NCBI GenBank assembly: GCA_014879735.1
Contig: JACSRN010000095.1
Coordinates: forward strand, 1-48,841
Source of the DNA: Paracoccaceae bacterium
Lineage (GTDB): Bacteria; Pseudomonadota; Alphaproteobacteria; Rhodobacterales; Rhodobacteraceae
Length of the DNA stretch: 48,841 nucleotides
Direction of reading: 5' to 3'
A program made the translations under genes and the position numbers. Positions 25,847-34,575 of the stretch are shown here, piece after piece. The first letter of the stretch is position 1. Each line of letters opens with the position of its first letter. Under the pieces are notes generated by a model that saw nothing but the letters and a program-made list of their open reading frames with translations, was not told where the DNA came from and did no database searches.

Positions 25847-26578
25847 ATGACCGAGCAGAAAACTCTCGTCCTGACCGGCGCCTCGCGCGGGATCGGCCAT
25901 GCCACGGTGAAGCGGTTTTCTTCGGAGGGTTGGCGGGTGCTGACCTGTTCGCGCCAGCCCTTCGACCTGCGCTGCCCCTGGCCGGGGGGCGAGGAGAACC
26001 ATATCCAGATCGACCTGGCCGACCCCAACCGTACCATCGCGGCAATCGAGACGATCCGGGCCAAGGTCAACGGCCGGGTGCATGCGCTGGTGAACAACGC
26101 CGGCATCAGCCCCAAAGGTGCCGGTGGCGCGCGGCTGAACACGCTGACCACCGATCTGCGGACCTGGGGCCATGTCTTCCATGTGAATTTTTTCGCCAGC
26201 GTGATCCTTGCCCGCGGGCTGAAGGACGAGCTGGCCGCGGCGAAGGGCAGCATCGTCAATGTCACCTCGATCGCCGGCAGTCGCGTGCATCCCTTTGCCG
26301 GGGCCGCCTACGCCACCTCGAAGGCTGCGCTCGCGGCGCTGACGCGCGAGATGGCGCATGATTTCGGGCCGCTGGGGGTCAGGGTGAATGCCATCGCGCC
26401 GGGAGAGGTCGAAACGTCGATCCTGTCGCCGGGCACCGACAAGATCGTCGAACGCCTGCCGTTGCAACGCCTTGGCCAGCCGAGGGAAGTGGCCGATGCG
26501 ATCTGGTTCCTGTGCTCGGACCAGGCCGGCTACATCTCGGGTGCCGAAATCGAGGTCAATGGCGCGCAGCACGTCTGA
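25847..26578 (+). CDS. Short-chain dehydrogenase/reductase (SDR)
   Basis: The 243-residue product (ATG at 25847 after CGGAGCCTTGCC) is a classical SDR with the cofactor motif TGASRGIG near residues 8-15, NNAG near 81-84 and the active-site YATSK. A serine precedes it in VNVTSIAGS, as expected for the catalytic triad. Substrate and cofactor preference (NAD or NADP) cannot be assigned. It lies 73 bases after engB, perhaps on its own transcript, and converges on the LysR gene. Confidence 0.93.
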   Translation: MTEQKTLVLTGASRGIGHATVKRFSSEGWRVLTCSRQPFDLRCPWPGGEENHIQIDLADPNRTIAAIETIRAKVNGRVHALVNNAGISPKGAGGARLNTLTTDLRTWGHVFHVNFFASVILARGLKDELAAAKGSIVNVTSIAGSRVHPFAGAAYATSKAALAALTREMAHDFGPLGVRVNAIAPGEVETSILSPGTDKIVERLPLQRLGQPREVADAIWFLCSDQAGYISGAEIEVNGAQHV

Positions 26579-26700
26579 CCCGCTCCGGCGGGTGCGGATC
26601 GTGTCGCAGCCGGGTTGTCAGCACATTTGCAACGCCGGCCGCCGTGGCGAACCCTGCAATCCGATGCCGCCGGCGGCACGCTTGGCTTTCGGTGCCGCGG

Positions 26701-27618
26701 TCAGCCTTCGGTTGCGCGCCGCATCGCGTCGCGGATGCGCGTTGCCATGAAATCGGTGAACATCCGTACCTTCGGATCCTTCAAGCGCCGGTGCTGTGAC
26801 AGCGAGGACAACTGCGTCGGCCGCGGTGGGGTGGCCGTTGCGACCGGAACCAGCCGGCCGTCGCGCAGATATTCCGCCACCTCGAACAGCGGTTTCAGCA
26901 CGATTCCGCGCCCGTCCAGCGCCCAGCCGGTCAGCACGTCGCCATCGTCGGATTCGAAGGGGCCGGCGATCTCGAACCGGCGCGGCCCGTCTGCGGTGAT
27001 CAGCGTCCACTGGAACTCTTTGGCGCCGGGAAAGCGCAGGTTCAGACAGTCGTGGCCATCGACGACCAGCGCCGTGCCATCGCCAGGCATGCCACGCCGG
27101 GCGATATAGGCCGGGGCGGCGCAGAGGATGCGCGGGCATTCGGCTATCAGCCGCACCTTCAATGTGCTGTCTTCCAGAATGCCGAGGTGGAAGGCCACGT
27201 CGATCCCCTCGGCCACCACGTCGATCACCCGGTCCGACAGCCGCAGCCGCACGTCGATATCGGGGTAAAGCTCCTTGAATGCCGGCACATGCGGCGCGAT
27301 CAGCCGCCGCCCGATGCCCAGGGGCGTTGCGACATGGATCGTGCCGCGCGGGTTCTGCGTCACATCCACCACTGCGGCCTCGGCCTCGTCGATCGCCTCC
27401 AGGACCCGGCGCGCGCCATCATAGAAGATGCGGCCGTTTTCGGTGGCCTGAAGGCTGCGCGTGGTGCGGTTGAACAGCCGCACGCCCAAGTGCTTTTCCA
27501 GTTCCGAGATCCGGGCTGAGGCGACGGCGGGCGAGGTCCGCTGGTCGCGTGCCGCCGCACTCATGTTGCCGAGCTCATAGACACGAACGAACATACGGAT
27601 GTTGTTTACATAACTCAA
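26701..27618 (-). CDS. LysR-family transcriptional regulator
   Basis: The 305-residue protein has the N-terminal winged helix-turn-helix (NIRMFVRVYELGNMSAAARD, then RISELEKHLGVRLFNRTTRS) and a C-terminal effector-binding domain with VATPLGIGRRLIAPHVPAF. It resembles the DmlR/CrgA/PecT branch of LysR proteins. Its target and ligand are unknown. It converges on the SDR gene downstream; upstream, 226 bases separate it from the capA-like gene on the same strand. Confidence 0.94.
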   Translation of the reverse strand: MSYVNNIRMFVRVYELGNMSAAARDQRTSPAVASARISELEKHLGVRLFNRTTRSLQATENGRIFYDGARRVLEAIDEAEAAVVDVTQNPRGTIHVATPLGIGRRLIAPHVPAFKELYPDIDVRLRLSDRVIDVVAEGIDVAFHLGILEDSTLKVRLIAECPRILCAAPAYIARRGMPGDGTALVVDGHDCLNLRFPGAKEFQWTLITADGPRRFEIAGPFESDDGDVLTGWALDGRGIVLKPLFEVAEYLRDGRLVPVATATPPRPTQLSSLSQHRRLKDPKVRMFTDFMATRIRDAMRRATEG

Positions 27619-27844
27619 GCCACCCTCCGCGCCTGCCGGACCGGGACAGTGATAGCATGGATGCGCCCGTGTGCCACTGCCACAGGGACTGCGACTGCGA
27701 ATGCGACTTCCGCTGGTGCGGGTGCGGGGGGCAGTTTGGCGTCTGACGGGCCGGGCAGATCAGGCGATATGCCCGGATCGGGTGATCACGCGGGTCGCGG
27801 CTGCAGGATCGGGCAGGTGCGTCGCCCCTGTGCGGCGGGGCCGG

Positions 27845-29026
27845 CTACATCGGATCCGGCAGGTCGCAGGCGGGGTTCGCGCCGGTCTGGCGGGCACAGC
27901 ACAGCGCGCGTGCCCGCGGCCCCCAGGGCAGGCCGTAGCAGGCGACGCCGGCAATTCCCTCGCCGGTGGGTGCGCCGAACACCGCCGCATCGGCGCCGAC
28001 CGAGTCTTGCGACAGCCGGTTCAGGAAGTCGATGGTGCGGGCGGTGCGGCCGGGCTCTGGCGTCACGGGAACGCGATGGACCGACCGGAAGGGAATCGCC
28101 TCGAGCGCGGCGATCCGCCAGCCGGCCTTGCCCTTCTGGAAATAGGCCCGGCCGAGCAGGCCATAATCCTGGCCCAGGGGGGCGCTGTCCTTTTCGGCGC
28201 CACCGATGAACAACAGGTTGCCCAGCGAATAGAAGATCGCCTGTCCGCGCGCCGGATCGGCCTCGACCGCGCGGACGACATGGGGATGGTGGCCGATCAC
28301 CAGATTGACCCCCGCCTCATCCAGCGCCCGACGGAAGAGGTCGCGCTGGCCATAGTCGAGCGCGACCATGTTTTCGGTGCCATAATGCAGCGCCAGGATG
28401 CGCAGGTCGACATCGGCCTCGCGCAGGCCTTTCAGGATGGCCGCGTAATGCCTGGGCACCGTCAGATAGGCCAGCCCAACCGGGCCATATTCCGGCCCGC
28501 GGTCGCCCGATCCGAACGAGGCGGAAGCGAAGGCGATGCGGACGCCCCGGATGGTGACGATGGCGGGCGCAAGGGCGGCCTCGCCCCGGCCGATGCCGGC
28601 AAAGACCATTGGCCGGCTCCGCGTCAGGGCCTCGGCCTCGAAGAACGCCAGCGTATCGGCCATGCCCTGACCGCCGTGGTCGGCGGCGTGGTTGTTTGCC
28701 AGGGCAAAGCCGTTGACGCCCAGATCCATCAGGTGGCGAAAGCTGTCGGGGTGACTGCGAAAGACGAAGGTCTTGCCCGGGTCGGGGCCGTTGCGGTCCG
28801 AGACCACGGTCTCGACGTTGATGAAGTTCAGATCGGCATCCCAGAGGGGTGCCAGTGCGGCGGTCGCGGTGTCGATCGGGACCGCGCCGAACTTGTGGAT
28901 CGTGTCGGGCGTGGGGTTCTGGCGCGAGCGGGCGAAATTCACGTCGCCGCCGAAGGAGATGACGATCTCCTGTGCGGGCGCCATGCCGGCCCAGAGCGCG
29001 AAGAAAAGGCTACTGAAGCGCCGCAT
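27845..29026 (-). CDS. CapA-family (PGA_cap) metallophosphatase-like exported protein
   Basis: The 393-residue protein begins with a signal peptide (about 1-19, ending APAQ). The CapA fold is shown by SFGGDVNFAR, NFINVETVVSD, LANNHAADHG, ALHYGTEN, VIGHHPHVVRAV and IFYSLGNLLF, the metal-binding residues of the calcineurin-like superfamily. Relatives include poly-gamma-glutamate capsule proteins and many of unknown substrate. The C-terminus has four cysteines in its last 40 residues (one CC pair), unusual for the family. Its start overlaps the beta-propeller gene by 17 bases. It is the last gene of the eight-gene envelope operon. Confidence 0.88.
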   Translation of the reverse strand: MRRFSSLFFALWAGMAPAQEIVISFGGDVNFARSRQNPTPDTIHKFGAVPIDTATAALAPLWDADLNFINVETVVSDRNGPDPGKTFVFRSHPDSFRHLMDLGVNGFALANNHAADHGGQGMADTLAFFEAEALTRSRPMVFAGIGRGEAALAPAIVTIRGVRIAFASASFGSGDRGPEYGPVGLAYLTVPRHYAAILKGLREADVDLRILALHYGTENMVALDYGQRDLFRRALDEAGVNLVIGHHPHVVRAVEADPARGQAIFYSLGNLLFIGGAEKDSAPLGQDYGLLGRAYFQKGKAGWRIAALEAIPFRSVHRVPVTPEPGRTARTIDFLNRLSQDSVGADAAVFGAPTGEGIAGVACYGLPWGPRARALCCARQTGANPACDLPDPM

Positions 29027-30491
29027 CGGCCAGCCCGTCCTCCGCCCGCGCCCATTGCGCGCCGCCCTCGCCGATGGCGTAGAAAAAGCCGTTCCGGTTG
29101 CCCAGATAGATCACCCCGTCCCAGACCGCGGGCGTGCTTTCCCAGCAGCCCGCACCCACGGGGCGAAACCGCCAGATTTCCTGCGGGTGGGCGGGATCGG
29201 ACAGCGAATAGGCGGTCAGGTCGCCATCGCAATTGCCCAAGAGAAGCTGCTCTGCCACCACCACGGGCGACGACCAGCCATGTGCCGCGGCGGCAATCTC
29301 CTGGGTGATCCGTCCGCTTGCCGCCTCGATGGCGAACAGGCCGCCGGCATGGGTCTGCACATAGAGATGGCCGCGATAGAGCGCGGGCGTGGCCCAGAGG
29401 CCGCCATCGCCCAGATAGGTTTCCGGAAATGCAAGCGACCAATCGAGCGGTGCCTCGGGACGGGTGGGGTTCAGCCGGGCCAGATGGCCTGTGGCGGTCT
29501 TGTCGGTGCTGGCCGGGCGTTCGTCCTCGACCGCGACGTAGATTTCACCCTCGGGCCCGCCGACAAGGGTGGCGTCCACATCGTCGCCCGCGCGCCATTC
29601 CAGCACCAGCGCGGCGTCGCGATCCTGCCCCGACAGCAGCGCCGCGATGTCATAGCCCTGCACCAGCCCGGCGGAATTGGCGAACCAGACCGTACCGCCG
29701 GTTGCCATGGGCGAGTTTTCGATGCTGACCATCCGGTCGCCCACTGCGGCGAAAAGCTCTGCCGTGAAGCCGGGGATGCGGGCGGCCATCTCGGGGGCGA
29801 CGGTCGTGCGCCCGGCGGCATCCTGGCCCCGGTTCAGGCGGATGGCATGGAACCAGCCGTTTTCGCCGCCCTCGAACATCAGGTCGCCCAGGACAAGGGG
29901 ACTGCCGTCCCAGTCGTTGTTCCAGATGCCGTCGGGCGCATTGCCGTTCAGCCGCCAGAGTTCGGTCGCAGCTTCGCTGTCCAGCCGCAGGATACGCAGG
30001 AAGTCGTCGCGCGAACCGGCATAGAGCAGCGGTGCCCCGGTCGGATCCAGCGTGACCGAACCCTTGATGATGTCGCCGGTCACGAAAGGCGGCCGGATGT
30101 CCGTGCCGGTGCGGCTGTCGAGGAAATGGATCGCGTGATCGTAGGCGCCGAAGATCACCTCGGCCGCGTCGGGGCCGGTGGGGCGGATCGCCGGCTGCCC
30201 GGTCCAGCCGGTGCCGCACCATTGCCGGGTGCCGTGCTGGTCGGTCGAGAGGCCGCAATAGGGGCCGGTACGCCAGAGAACCGCGGGATTGCGGGGCAGC
30301 GTGCCGGTGGCATGGCCAGATCGGTCGGGCCTGCCGCGGAAGGTCAGGATGCCGGGCACCCAGTTGTCGGATGTGGCATCGGGAAATGGCCGCAAGACCG
30401 GCGGGTGCAGCAGCGCAAGCGCCATGTCCTGCGCCGCCGCCGGCGTTGCCGCCATCGTCAGTCCCAGCACAAGGCGCAGGCAGGTCCTCAC
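29010..30491 (-). CDS. Exported PQQ-like beta-propeller protein
   Basis: The 493-residue product has a signal peptide (about 1-21, ATPAAAQ). It carries repeated blades in which a Trp and Gly-rich strand recur: VIFGAYDHAIHFLDSRTGTD, LYAGSRDDFLRILRLDSEAA, WATPALYRGHLYVQTHAGGL, LLLGNCDGDLTAYSLSDPAH and IYLGNRNGFFYAIGEGG. These resemble PQQ-type blades, but no quinone-binding or dehydrogenase signature is evident. It may be a scaffold or binding protein (BamB-like only in fold). It overlaps the L,D-transpeptidase gene by four bases and the capA-like gene by 17, so translation is coupled. Confidence 0.8.
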   Translation of the reverse strand: MRTCLRLVLGLTMAATPAAAQDMALALLHPPVLRPFPDATSDNWVPGILTFRGRPDRSGHATGTLPRNPAVLWRTGPYCGLSTDQHGTRQWCGTGWTGQPAIRPTGPDAAEVIFGAYDHAIHFLDSRTGTDIRPPFVTGDIIKGSVTLDPTGAPLLYAGSRDDFLRILRLDSEAATELWRLNGNAPDGIWNNDWDGSPLVLGDLMFEGGENGWFHAIRLNRGQDAAGRTTVAPEMAARIPGFTAELFAAVGDRMVSIENSPMATGGTVWFANSAGLVQGYDIAALLSGQDRDAALVLEWRAGDDVDATLVGGPEGEIYVAVEDERPASTDKTATGHLARLNPTRPEAPLDWSLAFPETYLGDGGLWATPALYRGHLYVQTHAGGLFAIEAASGRITQEIAAAAHGWSSPVVVAEQLLLGNCDGDLTAYSLSDPAHPQEIWRFRPVGAGCWESTPAVWDGVIYLGNRNGFFYAIGEGGAQWARAEDGLADAALQ

Positions 30492-31294
30492 AGATCATCC
30501 CGGAAGAAGACGAAGACCATGCGATAGCCCTCGCGCGTCAGCGGGCTGCCATCCTTGGCATAAAGCAGGCTGCCGTCACGGACATAGCCGGAACGGGCGG
30601 ACATGTCGGTTGTCACCGCAGAAGAGAAATAGCGGGGGATGGTGCCCCAGAGGGGCGAGGCATCGCGCCTTGCGCCTTCGGGATGGATCAATGCCCAGAT
30701 CTTGTCGGCATTTCCCGTCTTCATCCGCACGCAGCCATGGCTGTCGGCGCGGCCAAGCTTGCGGTACTGCCCCTTGGTCGTGCCATGGATCGCCACGCCC
30801 GAGGCCCGGCCGCCGGAATAATGCAGGTCGATGTACAGCGCGTTGTACATGCCGGGCGACCCCCAGCCGGGCCGGTAGCGGCGATCGTCGACGTTGAAGA
30901 TGCCGACGGGGGTGGGCCCCGAGCGGGAATCGCCGGGGTATTTCCGCCCGGTCGAGACGGGCCAGGAATAGGCGGGCACGGCACCGGGGCCGCGCTTCTG
31001 GTCCCAGTACCCTTCGTCATGCAGGGCAAGCTGCCATTCCGCCGCCTCGCCGCGGGCCAGCACCCACATCTTTTGCGTGCCCTCGCCCGACAGCGCGGTA
31101 TTGACATAGATTGCAAGCCGGTAGTCGGCATGCAGGGCCGATGGCGGCAGGTAGGGCTGCCCCTCGGGCAGGTGCAGCGCCTCGAGATAGCCGAGGCCCA
31201 GGTCGGGCTCTTCCGTCGCCCCGGCCGGCCGGGCGCGGGCCAGGGCGGTGGTGGCCAGTCCGGTCAGCAGCAGGCTGCGGCGGGTGATCGGCAT
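30488..31294 (-). CDS. YkuD-family L,D-transpeptidase
   Basis: The 268-residue protein starts MPITRRSLLLTGLATTALAR, a Tat-like twin-arginine export signal; the longer frame from 31399 adds an unlikely leader. The catalytic domain has HGTTKGQYRKLG at 170-181 and SHGCVRM at 185-191, with the nucleophile C188 and H170/H186. L,D-transpeptidases form 3-3 peptidoglycan cross-links or attach proteins to peptidoglycan. It lies 13 bases after the small membrane protein gene and overlaps the beta-propeller gene by four bases. Confidence 0.93.
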   Translation of the reverse strand: MPITRRSLLLTGLATTALARARPAGATEEPDLGLGYLEALHLPEGQPYLPPSALHADYRLAIYVNTALSGEGTQKMWVLARGEAAEWQLALHDEGYWDQKRGPGAVPAYSWPVSTGRKYPGDSRSGPTPVGIFNVDDRRYRPGWGSPGMYNALYIDLHYSGGRASGVAIHGTTKGQYRKLGRADSHGCVRMKTGNADKIWALIHPEGARRDASPLWGTIPRYFSSAVTTDMSARSGYVRDGSLLYAKDGSPLTREGYRMVFVFFRDDL

Positions 31295-31307
31295 GGTCTT
31301 CTCCCTG

Positions 31308-31553
31308 TCACGGACGAGCGCCCAGTCCGGTTGCGCGATGCAGGGCGGCGCGCATATCGCCGAACGGGTCGCCCAAACCCAGCGTGGCCCGCCAGGCATC
31401 GGCCCGGTCGAGGATCGTCAGGATCGTGTCATCGACGCGGCCAAGGTCGGGCATCGCATAGGCCCAGTCGAGAAAGCGCTGCCCCGACAGCAACCAGGCG
31501 ACCGGCAGGCACAGCCACAGGGTCAGGGTGAAGACGGTCATGTGCTGGCGCAT
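31308..31553 (-). CDS. Small one-helix membrane protein of unknown function
   Basis: The 81-residue protein has a single hydrophobic segment at about 6-23 (VFTLTLWLCLPVAWLL), then a hydrophilic tail (DLGRVDDTILTILDRADAWR). A start at the second Met, four codons on, is also possible. I recognise no family. It lies nine bases after the MBOAT gene and 13 before the L,D-transpeptidase gene, so it is very likely a real operon member, perhaps a partner of the acyltransferase. Confidence 0.7.
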   Translation of the reverse strand: MRQHMTVFTLTLWLCLPVAWLLSGQRFLDWAYAMPDLGRVDDTILTILDRADAWRATLGLGDPFGDMRAALHRATGLGARP

Positions 31554-31562
31554 CGCATCTTC

Positions 31563-32951
31563 CTAGAACTGGAAATAGATGAACGGGGCCGTACCCTCTT
31601 GCGAGAGCGCGAAAAGAAACATCGTGCCCGCGGCGAGAATCAGCGCCTGACCGGCCGCCGGAACCCGCGCGGTGCCGGAAATGGTAGCATCGCGCCACGA
31701 AAGCGGCAGGAAATTCATCAGCAGGCCAAGGGCAAGAAGGACAAGCACCACCGGAGCCAGGGCCGGGCCGGTATCGGTGCCCGCGGTCAGCGCGTCGAAC
31801 ATCGCCAGCGCATTGGCGCTGCCATGGGCACGAAACGGCAGCCAGAGCAGCAGGACAAAGCCGAAGGTCGCAAGGATCGCCAGCGGCCGGGGCAGGCGCA
31901 GCCCGGCCGCACGCCCCGCACGCTCGGCCGCCAGACCTGCGCCGTGCAGCGCGCCCCAGAGGATGAAGGTCCAGGCGGCGCCGTGCCAGAGCCCGGCAAT
32001 CGTCATGGTGAAGAACAGCACCGCCGCCTGCCGCCAGGCACTGCCGCGGTTGCCGCCCAGCGGGATATAGAGATAGTCGCGGATGAAACTGGACAGCGAG
32101 ATATGCCAGCGCCGCCAGAATTCCTGCAAGCTGGCCGCGCGATAGGGCTGGTTGAAGTTCGCCTTGAAGCGGTAGCCCAGCAACAGCGCGACGCCGATGG
32201 CGATATCGGAATAGCCCGAGAAATCGCAGTAGATCTGCACGGCATAGCCCAGCAGCGCGGCCCAGGCCATGGCGGCGCCATGGCCCTCGGGCCAGGCGAA
32301 GACCGGGTCGACCAGCATCACCGCCAGATAGTTGGCGATGACCATCTTCTTGAACAGCCCGGTCAGGATCAGCAGCACCGCCTCGGCGCGCAGCGCGGGG
32401 CCGGGAGGCGTGGGCCGGTCGATCTGCGGCAGGAAATCGGCGGCCCGCACGATGGGGCCGGCGACGAGATGGGGGAAAAAGCCGATGTAGAAGGCGACGT
32501 CGACCGGGTTTCGCCGCGCCTCGACCTTGCCGCGCGCGATGTCGACCACATAGCTGATGCCGTGGAAGATGTAGAAGCTGATGCCGACGGGCAGCACGAC
32601 ACCCGCCCAGGCCATGTCCCGCTCCAGCCCCAGCGTGGCAAGCAGCTGGCCGAGCGACAGCATGAAGAAGTTTGCGTATTTGAAGTAGCCAAGGGTGCCG
32701 AGGAAACCCGCGATGGCAATGATCAGCACCGGCCTTGTCCAGCCCGGCCGCCGCACCAGCAGCCCCGCCCCCCAGGCCAGCGCGGTCATCGCCGCCATCA
32801 GCAGCGTCATCCGCGGATCCCAGGCCGCGTAAAACACGTAGGACGCTGCGACCAGCATCGCCTTGCGCCAGCCGGAATGGCCGTCCACCGCAAGGTTCAG
32901 CGCCAGCACGACGGCGAAGAACAGCACGAATTCCAGCGTCGGGAAGACCAT
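31563..32951 (-). CDS. MBOAT O-acyltransferase, AlgI/PatA-like
   Basis: The 462-residue multi-pass membrane protein belongs to the MBOAT family. It has FWRRWHISLSSFIRDYLYIP at about 278-297 and LWHGAAWTFILWGALHG at about 321-337. H323 corresponds to the invariant histidine of this family (the AlgI position). The N-terminus FPTLEFVLFFAVVLALNL is typical. Such enzymes move acetyl groups across the inner membrane for alginate, cellulose or peptidoglycan O-acetylation, usually with an SGNH partner; two SGNH genes lie directly upstream. Its ATG shares one base with the upstream SGNH stop. Substrate is unknown. Confidence 0.92.
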   Translation of the reverse strand: MVFPTLEFVLFFAVVLALNLAVDGHSGWRKAMLVAASYVFYAAWDPRMTLLMAAMTALAWGAGLLVRRPGWTRPVLIIAIAGFLGTLGYFKYANFFMLSLGQLLATLGLERDMAWAGVVLPVGISFYIFHGISYVVDIARGKVEARRNPVDVAFYIGFFPHLVAGPIVRAADFLPQIDRPTPPGPALRAEAVLLILTGLFKKMVIANYLAVMLVDPVFAWPEGHGAAMAWAALLGYAVQIYCDFSGYSDIAIGVALLLGYRFKANFNQPYRAASLQEFWRRWHISLSSFIRDYLYIPLGGNRGSAWRQAAVLFFTMTIAGLWHGAAWTFILWGALHGAGLAAERAGRAAGLRLPRPLAILATFGFVLLLWLPFRAHGSANALAMFDALTAGTDTGPALAPVVLVLLALGLLMNFLPLSWRDATISGTARVPAAGQALILAAGTMFLFALSQEGTAPFIYFQF

Positions 32952-33793
32952 TACTGCAAGGCCGCCAGCAGATCCGGTTCGCGGGGTTCAAGATCGGGAA
33001 AGCGGGCCAGCAGATCATCCAGGATATGATCGGCGACCAGCCGGTAGCCGTAGCCGTTGAAATGCGATCCGTCGCCGGTGCGGATCGTCACCAGATCGTC
33101 GCCGACCTCGATCGCCTTGGCATAGTTGCCATCGGGGTCCGAGGTGAAGGCGGCCAGCGGCAGATAGAGGGCGTTGTGTTTCCCCGCCTCGTCCTGAAAC
33201 AGTGGCGCAATCAGCTTCATGTGCCGCCCGAGGCGCGAATTGCCGTCCGGCGCGGGGCCTAGCCACATCAGCACGATGCCGTTTGCGGCGGCGGTTGCAA
33301 GGATGCGGCGCACCTCGCTGCGGTAGGCGCTCTCCCAGCCTTCGGTGCCGTAGGTGCCGCGGTTCTCGGGGCGCACGACGCCCTGCATGTCATTGGCACC
33401 GAAATGGGCGACCACGATGTCGGGTCTTTCGCTGGCCGCCAGATCGGCAAAGGCCGCGGGCCAGTCGTAGAAATCGCTGCGCGACAGGCCGGTCGAAACC
33501 CGGCCGCGGTTTGCAACGATGATGGCCAGGCCCCGCTCGGCCGCGCGCGCGCGCAGCGCATCGGCGAAACCCTGCGAAAGGCTGTCGCCGATCACCATGA
33601 TCTGTGCCGGCTCTGCGGCGGTGAAGCTGCGGCCGGGGCGCGAGGGCAGTTGCGGCCGCCGCGCCTCGGCAGCGGGGATGGCGGCCGAAAGCGCAGCCCC
33701 CAGATCCTGCGCCGGTGCCGTGGCGCAGCCCGAGACCAGGATTGCGCAGACGGCGGGCAGGATACAGGCAAGGGGGCCGAAGACGCGACGCAT
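32951..33793 (-). CDS. SGNH (DUF459-like) hydrolase, predicted lipoprotein
   Basis: The 280-residue product has a lipobox ILVSGC with C23 as the acylated residue. The SGNH set is GDSLSQG (nucleophile S71), GAND at 132-135 and DGSHFNGYG with D241 and H244. GTEGWESAYRSEVRRIL and MWLGPAP match the DUF459 style. Periplasmic SGNH proteins act with MBOAT proteins as O-acetyl transferases (PatB, AlgX/AlgJ) or as esterases. It is one base from the upstream SGNH gene and shares one base with the MBOAT gene. It is paralogous to its neighbour. Confidence 0.88.
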   Translation of the reverse strand: MRRVFGPLACILPAVCAILVSGCATAPAQDLGAALSAAIPAAEARRPQLPSRPGRSFTAAEPAQIMVIGDSLSQGFADALRARAAERGLAIIVANRGRVSTGLSRSDFYDWPAAFADLAASERPDIVVAHFGANDMQGVVRPENRGTYGTEGWESAYRSEVRRILATAAANGIVLMWLGPAPDGNSRLGRHMKLIAPLFQDEAGKHNALYLPLAAFTSDPDGNYAKAIEVGDDLVTIRTGDGSHFNGYGYRLVADHILDDLLARFPDLEPREPDLLAALQ

Positions 33794-33794
33794 G

Positions 33795-34568
33795 TTATTG
33801 CAGCGCCATCTCGTTCAGCGCGGCATCGGCATCGCGCGCCTTGAGCCGGGCTTCGAGATCGGGTGCGAAGACCGCCACCTCAAGGTCATAGCCCTTTTCG
33901 GTGAAGTGGATCATGTCGGTTGCGCGCAACTGCGTCATCGTGCCGTCGATATCGAGGCTGTGGACGAAGGCGCCGGTGCCGAAAGTGGTTGCCTCGTGCA
34001 AGTCGACGAAGGCGGTGGGCAGCGCGGCCGCGCCGGCGACAACCCCGGCCTGAACGCCAGATACCTCGACATAGGATGGCTCGAGCGTGCTGTCGCCGAC
34101 GATGGGCAGGCCAAGCCAGATCGCCTCGACCGCATGCGGGGCAAGAAGGTCAAGAAGCTCGGCCGCGCGGGCGCCGTAGGCTGCATGCCATTCCGGTGTT
34201 CCGAAGGCGGCGCGGCCGGTTTCGGTGCGCACCGGGCGAATGTCGTTCGCGCCGAACTGGAGGATCACGATATCGGCCGTGACGCCCTCGCCCAGCCTGT
34301 CTGCCACGCGAGCGACCCAGTCGTCGGGGGCGGTGACGGTCAGCCCCTCGGAAACGGCGGTCACGCGGTGCAGCGTGACGGTGGAACAATTGTGCCAGGC
34401 CCGGAAGAGCGAACCCCAGATGCCATCGGCGAGCGAATCCCCAAGGACTGCCACCTGAACCGGCGTTTCCGGGCAATAGAGCGGTTGCGCCGCCAATGGC
34501 GCAGCGAAAGCAAGGGCCGCAGCCGGCAGGGCCAGCGCGGCAGGGCGAAGTCGGGAAAGAAAGGTCAC
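33795..34568 (-). CDS. Exported SGNH (DUF459-like) hydrolase
   Basis: The 257-residue product has a signal peptide (about 1-28, APLAAQ). Catalytic features are GDSLADG (S45), QFGANDIRPV and DMIHFTEKGYD. FGTPEWHAAYGARAAELLDL and IWLGLPIVGDSTLEP are DUF459-type. It differs from the next gene in lacking a lipobox, so it is soluble in the periplasm. Shared motifs suggest a tandem duplication, one copy anchored and one free. It begins eight bases after the CxxC-repeat gene. Confidence 0.87.
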   Translation of the reverse strand: MTFLSRLRPAALALPAAALAFAAPLAAQPLYCPETPVQVAVLGDSLADGIWGSLFRAWHNCSTVTLHRVTAVSEGLTVTAPDDWVARVADRLGEGVTADIVILQFGANDIRPVRTETGRAAFGTPEWHAAYGARAAELLDLLAPHAVEAIWLGLPIVGDSTLEPSYVEVSGVQAGVVAGAAALPTAFVDLHEATTFGTGAFVHSLDIDGTMTQLRATDMIHFTEKGYDLEVAVFAPDLEARLKARDADAALNEMALQ

Positions 34569-34575
34569 GTCGGGG

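Noticed and set aside
27657-27746. A 29-codon plus-strand frame with seven cysteines and two histidines, resembling a tiny metal-binding peptide
   Set aside because: No ribosome binding site, and the cysteines come from a TGC/GAC-rich low-complexity tract; not enough to call a gene.
29010-30491. A PQQ-dependent dehydrogenase
   Set aside because: The blades are propeller-like but no quinone- or metal-binding signature of the dehydrogenases is visible, so only the fold is claimed.
28773-33029. Long plus-strand frames opposite the envelope operon
   Set aside because: They are Arg/Gly/His-rich and antisense to well-supported exported proteins with signal peptides and catalytic motifs.
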